Part shown: positions 5,735 through 8,674 of the stretch, piece by piece | Numbering within the stretch: the stretch's first letter is position 1 | Layout: the number at the start of each line of letters is the position of its first letter | DNA from: Alphaproteobacteria bacterium | GTDB lineage: Bacteria; Pseudomonadota; Alphaproteobacteria; Rhodospirillales; Rhodospirillaceae | DNA: 8,674 bases | Direction of reading: 5' to 3' | Assembly (NCBI GenBank): GCA_003250275.1 | Contig: QKGW01000338.1 | Span: 1 to 8,674, forward strand | Notes under the pieces: model-generated | Told to the model about the DNA's origin: nothing | Databases searched by the model: none | Seen by the model: only the letters and a program-made list of their open reading frames with translations | Made by a program: the position numbers and the translations under genes

Positions 5735-7345
5735 ATGAACACCCCGACCAATCTCTTCATCGGCGCCGCCGCCGACGGCACGCCGCGCGCGCTCGAACTC
5801 CGGCGCGCCAACCGCCACGGTCTGATCGCGGGCGCCACCGGCACCGGCAAGACGGTGACGCTGCAAGGGCTGATCGAGGGGTTCTCGAAGGCGGGCGTGC
5901 CGACCTTCGTCGCCGACGTGAAGGGCGACCTCGCCGGGCTCGCGATGCCCGGCGCGCCGATCGGCAAGCTCCACCAGATCTTTTCCGACCGCGCCAAGGA
6001 GATCGGCTTCGCCGACTGGACCTACGCCGCCTGCCCGGTGCAGTTCTGGGACCTCTTCGGCGAACAGGGCCACCCGGTGCGCACCACCGTCTCCGAGATG
6101 GGGCCGCTCCTGCTCGCGCGGCTGATGGACCTCAACGACACCCAGGAAGGCGTGCTCACCATCGCCTTCCACGTCGCCGACAAGGAGAACCTTCTCCTCC
6201 TCGACCTCGACGACCTCCAGGCGATGCTCGCCGCCTGCGCCGAGCGCGCGGCGGAGCTTTCCGCCACCTACGGCAACGTCTCGAAGGCCTCGGTCGGGGC
6301 GATCCAGCGCGCGCTGCTGCAACTGCGCAGCCAGGGCGGCGACCGCTTCTTCGGCGAACCGGCGCTGACCTTAAGCGACTTCATCGCCGCCGACGACGCC
6401 GGGCACGGCATCGTCAACATCCTCGCCGCCGATCGCCTGATGGCGAGCCCGCGCCTCTACGCCACCTTCCTGCTCTGGCTGATGAGCGAGCTGTTCGAGC
6501 ACCTGCCCGAAATCGGCGACCCCGACAAGCCGGTGCTCGCGTTCTTCTTCGACGAGGCGCACCTGCTCTTCGACGCCGCGCCCAAGGCGCTGATCGAGAC
6601 GATCGAGCAGGTGGTGCGGCTGATCCGCTCGAAGGGCGTCGGCGTCTACTTCATCACCCAGAACCCGATCGACATCCCCGACCGCGTCGCCGGGCAGCTC
6701 GGCAACCGCGTCCAGCACGCGCTGCGCGCCTTCACCCCGCGCGACCAGCAGGCGGTCAAATCGGCGGCGCAGACCTTCCGCGCCAGTCCGGGGCTCGACG
6801 TCGCCACCGCGATCACCGAACTCAAGGTCGGCGAGGCGCTGGTTTCGCTGCTTCAGCCCGACGGCGCGCCCGCGCCGGTGGCGCGCACGCTGATCCGCCC
6901 GCCGGGCTCGCGCGTCGGCCCGCTCACCCCCGAGGAACGCAAGGTGCTGATCGAGACCGACGCGATCGGCGGGAAGTACGACGAGGCGGTGGACCGCGAA
7001 TCCGCCGAGGAAATCCTCAAGGCGAAGTCGAACGAGGCGGCGGCGGCCGCCGCCGAGGTGCGCGCCGCGAACGAGGCGGAAAAGGCCGAGGCGGCACGGG
7101 CGAAGGAAGAGGCGCGTCAGGCCAAGGAAGCGGAGCGCGCGCGCCGCGCCGCCGACCGCGCCGCCGCCCAGAGCCCGTGGAATCAGGCGATGCGCTCGGC
7201 CTCCCGCTCGGCCAGCTCGGCGATCGGCCGCGAGGTCGCGGGCGAGGTGGCGAAGGCGATGTTCGGCTCGAAGAGCGGCGTCGGCGCGAAGGTCGTCGGC
7301 GGCCTCGTGCGCGGCCTCCTCGGCGGCCTGTTCAAGGGCCGCTGA
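5735..7345 (+). CDS. HerA-like / DUF853 (YjgR-type) P-loop ATPase
   Basis: The 536-residue protein is a RecA-fold ATPase of the HerA/FtsK superfamily, closest in pattern to the DUF853 (E. coli YjgR) proteins, whose cellular role is not settled. Walker A is GATGTGKT (33-40), followed by VPTFVADVKGDLAGLA (55-70). Walker B is VLAFFFDEAHLLF (267-279) with a DEAH core. ITQNP (307-311) is the sensor-like strand and GNRVQHALRAFTPRD (323-337) carries conserved arginines. After the ATPase core (to about 405) come an Ala/Glu/Lys/Arg-rich segment (about 423-477) that should be helical or coiled-coil, and a Gly-rich tail (about 497-536) ending GGLVRGLLGGLFKGR. No signal peptide is seen, so it is probably cytoplasmic. 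ATG 5735 is preferred, with AAGGTGGAGG (5721-5730) as the ribosome site. A GTG nine codons upstream (5708) would place that site inside the gene. It may be co-transcribed with the SpmAB gene 100 bases upstream. Confidence 0.9.
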   Translation: MNTPTNLFIGAAADGTPRALELRRANRHGLIAGATGTGKTVTLQGLIEGFSKAGVPTFVADVKGDLAGLAMPGAPIGKLHQIFSDRAKEIGFADWTYAACPVQFWDLFGEQGHPVRTTVSEMGPLLLARLMDLNDTQEGVLTIAFHVADKENLLLLDLDDLQAMLAACAERAAELSATYGNVSKASVGAIQRALLQLRSQGGDRFFGEPALTLSDFIAADDAGHGIVNILAADRLMASPRLYATFLLWLMSELFEHLPEIGDPDKPVLAFFFDEAHLLFDAAPKALIETIEQVVRLIRSKGVGVYFITQNPIDIPDRVAGQLGNRVQHALRAFTPRDQQAVKSAAQTFRASPGLDVATAITELKVGEALVSLLQPDGAPAPVARTLIRPPGSRVGPLTPEERKVLIETDAIGGKYDEAVDRESAEEILKAKSNEAAAAAAEVRAANEAEKAEAARAKEEARQAKEAERARRAADRAAAQSPWNQAMRSASRSASSAIGREVAGEVAKAMFGSKSGVGAKVVGGLVRGLLGGLFKGR

Positions 7346-7353
7346 GGCACACG

Positions 7354-8508
7354 TCAGAGCGTCGGCAGCCACGCCCGCAGGCGGTCGAGCGCGGCGTTCA
7401 CCGTGCCCTCCGCGCAGCAGTACGAGAAGCGGATGAAGCGCCCGCCGCCGTCGGGGTCGAAATCCCAGCCCGGCGCGACCGCGACGCCGGTCTCGGCGAG
7501 CATCCGGCGGCACAGTTCGGCGGAATCGAGGCCGAGGTGGGAGACGTCGGCGTAGACGTAGAACGCGCCGTCGGGCGGCGCGACCTTGTCGATGCCGAGC
7601 TTCGCCAGCCCCGCCACGAGGAGATCGCGGTTGCGCCCGTAGCCCGCCACCAGCGCATCGAAGGTGTCGAGGCAGTCGAACGCGGCGGTCGCGGCGTGCT
7701 GCGAGATCGTCGGCGGCGAGATGAAGAGGTTCTGCGCGAGGCACTCGGCGGCGCGCAGCATGTCCTCGGGCAGCACCAGCCAGCCGAGCCGCCAGCCGGT
7801 CATGCAGTAGTATTTCGAGAAGCTGTTGACCACCACCGCCGACGGGCTAAACGCGGTCGCGGTGGCGAAGCGCATCCCGTAGCCGATGCCGTGGTAAATC
7901 TCGTCGGAGATCAGGCGGATGCCTCTCGCGTGGCAGGTTTCCGCAAGCGCCCGCAACGCCTCGGGGCTGAGCATCGAGCCGGTCGGGTTCGACGGGCTGG
8001 CGACGATCAGGCCGTCGACGTCGAGACCGTCGAGCATTTCGGGAGTGGGCTGGAAGTGCGTTTCCGGCCCCACTTGCAGCAGCACCGGCTCGATCCCCAC
8101 CGCCTTGAGAATGTGGCGATAGGCCGGGTAGCCCGGCGAGGCGAGCGCGACCCTGTCGCCCGGCGCGAACGCGGCGAGGAACGCGATCAGGAACGCCGCC
8201 GAGGAGCCCATCGTGCAGAACACCCGCGCCGGATCGACGGAATGGCCGTAGAGCCGCTCGGCGTGGGCGGCGATGCGCTCGCGCAGGCGCGGCAGGCCCT
8301 GGGCCATGGTGTAGCCCATCGGGTCGGTCCCGGCTTCGAGCGCGGCGGCGAGGCCGTGCGCCACCTCGTTCGGGATGCCCGCCGAGGGCTGGCCGATTTC
8401 GAGATGCAGCACGCTCGCGCCCGCCGCTTCGCGCGCCGAGGCGTCGCGCAGCACGTCCATCACCAGGAACGGCGGCACCCGTCCCCGGTCGGCGATCTTG
8501 AGGGTCAT
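7354..8508 (-). CDS. PLP-dependent class I/II aminotransferase
   Basis: The 384-residue protein is a fold-type I aminotransferase of the AspC/AspB-like group (aminotransferase class I and II), which moves an amino group between an amino acid and a 2-oxo acid using pyridoxal phosphate. Visible landmarks are LEIGQPSAGIP (36-46), the aromatic contact SPGYPAY (124-130), SPSNPTGS with Asn174 (171-178), SDEIYHG with Asp202 and Tyr205 (201-207), the Schiff-base Lys232 in NSFSKYYCMTGWRLGW (228-243) with Arg240, and Arg360 in RFIRFSY (357-363) for substrate carboxylate binding. All catalytic positions expected for the family are present. The substrate cannot be read from sequence. ATG 8508-8506 overlaps the stop of the upstream gene (ATGA), so the two are probably translationally coupled. 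The gene converges on the HerA-like gene with only eight bases between their stops. Confidence 0.93.
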   Translation of the reverse strand: MTLKIADRGRVPPFLVMDVLRDASAREAAGASVLHLEIGQPSAGIPNEVAHGLAAALEAGTDPMGYTMAQGLPRLRERIAAHAERLYGHSVDPARVFCTMGSSAAFLIAFLAAFAPGDRVALASPGYPAYRHILKAVGIEPVLLQVGPETHFQPTPEMLDGLDVDGLIVASPSNPTGSMLSPEALRALAETCHARGIRLISDEIYHGIGYGMRFATATAFSPSAVVVNSFSKYYCMTGWRLGWLVLPEDMLRAAECLAQNLFISPPTISQHAATAAFDCLDTFDALVAGYGRNRDLLVAGLAKLGIDKVAPPDGAFYVYADVSHLGLDSAELCRRMLAETGVAVAPGWDFDPDGGGRFIRFSYCCAEGTVNAALDRLRAWLPTL

Positions 8509-8674
8509 TGGATCTGAATCCTGCGGTTGCCGAGGTCGAAGCCGGTCTCACGCCCGACCGAGCGCGAAAGCCCGGCGCCGCGCGGGTCCTGCGCGAGGGT
8601 GCAGGTCGCGAGGTTGGCGGGCGCGCCGTCGGGGCAGACCACGCCGGTGACGCGGCTCGACGCCTCGCCCGCGC
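8505..8674 (-). CDS. C-terminal end of an unidentified protein (cut by window edge)
   Basis: An open frame enters from the right edge and runs 55 codons to TGA at 8507-8505, overlapping the aminotransferase ATG by four bases. The visible C-terminus starts AGEASSRVTGVVCPDGAPAN and ends DLGNRRIQIQ. It has two cysteines eleven residues apart (VVCPDG and ATCTLA), Gly- and Arg-rich turns, and no membrane segment. Codon use matches the neighbouring genes (mostly G/C third positions) and there are no stops, which supports real coding. I do not recognise the family. The cysteine pair could form a disulfide in an exported protein, but this is a guess. The coupling suggests co-expression with the aminotransferase. 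Confidence 0.6.
   Translation of the reverse strand, partial: AGEASSRVTGVVCPDGAPANLATCTLAQDPRGAGLSRSVGRETGFDLGNRRIQIQ

Noticed and set aside
7038..7055. Perfect 18-base GGC/GCC palindrome inside the HerA-like gene
   Set aside because: It falls in a run of alanine codons (GCG/GCC) in the Ala-rich helical segment, so coding bias explains it without a regulatory role.
6371..7744. Minus-strand open frame spanning the HerA-like and aminotransferase genes
   Set aside because: It is out of frame with the aminotransferase and antisense to the ATPase, with Arg/Ala-rich shadow composition and no motif.
7177..8517. Plus-strand open frame (446 codons) across the 3' end of the HerA-like gene and the aminotransferase
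   Set aside because: It is out of frame with the ATPase and antisense to an aminotransferase with a complete set of catalytic residues.

Overview
The window looks like a chromosomal segment of a high-GC alphaproteobacterium, possibly a member of the Rhodospirillales or a related order. Three things suggest this: strong G/C bias at third codon positions, a gatCAB operon divergent from ruvX, and an intergenic palindromic element whose two halves carry the CGTCATGCCCGGGCTTG...CATCCACG core often seen between alphaproteobacterial genes. The order-level placement is inference from the sequence style, not from a phylogenetic marker. I see no tRNA or rRNA gene, CRISPR array, transposase, phage gene or plasmid gene.

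Layout. (1) Bases 1-62, minus strand: the first 20 codons of a gene running off the left edge, recognisable as the N-terminus of catalase-peroxidase KatG. (2) Bases 63-406: a gene-free stretch, markedly AT-richer than the rest up to about 350. It probably holds the katG promoter region and then a strong hairpin at the end of the gat operon. (3) Bases 407-3646, minus strand: gatC-gatA-gatB, a tightly packed operon (gaps of 5 and 1 bases) for the tRNA-dependent amidotransferase GatCAB. (4) Bases 3747-7345, plus strand: ruvX/yqgF, the palindromic element, a fused SpmA-SpmB membrane protein, and a HerA-like DUF853/YjgR-type ATPase. (5) Bases 7354-8674, minus strand: a PLP-dependent class I/II aminotransferase, preceded by and overlapping the C-terminal end of an unidentified gene that enters from the right edge.

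Functionally, most genes are housekeeping. GatCAB makes correctly charged Gln-tRNA(Gln) and/or Asn-tRNA(Asn). RuvX matures 16S rRNA or acts as a Holliday-junction-type nuclease. KatG detoxifies peroxide. The least understood genes are the SpmA-SpmB fusion, whose namesakes act in Bacillus spore dehydration, and the HerA-like ATPase beside it. No obviously new defence or mobile system is present. The best leads are the nested palindromic element with a compensatory base-pair change between its halves, the SpmAB fusion next to a HerA-like ATPase, the repeats upstream of katG, and the truncated unknown gene coupled to the aminotransferase.
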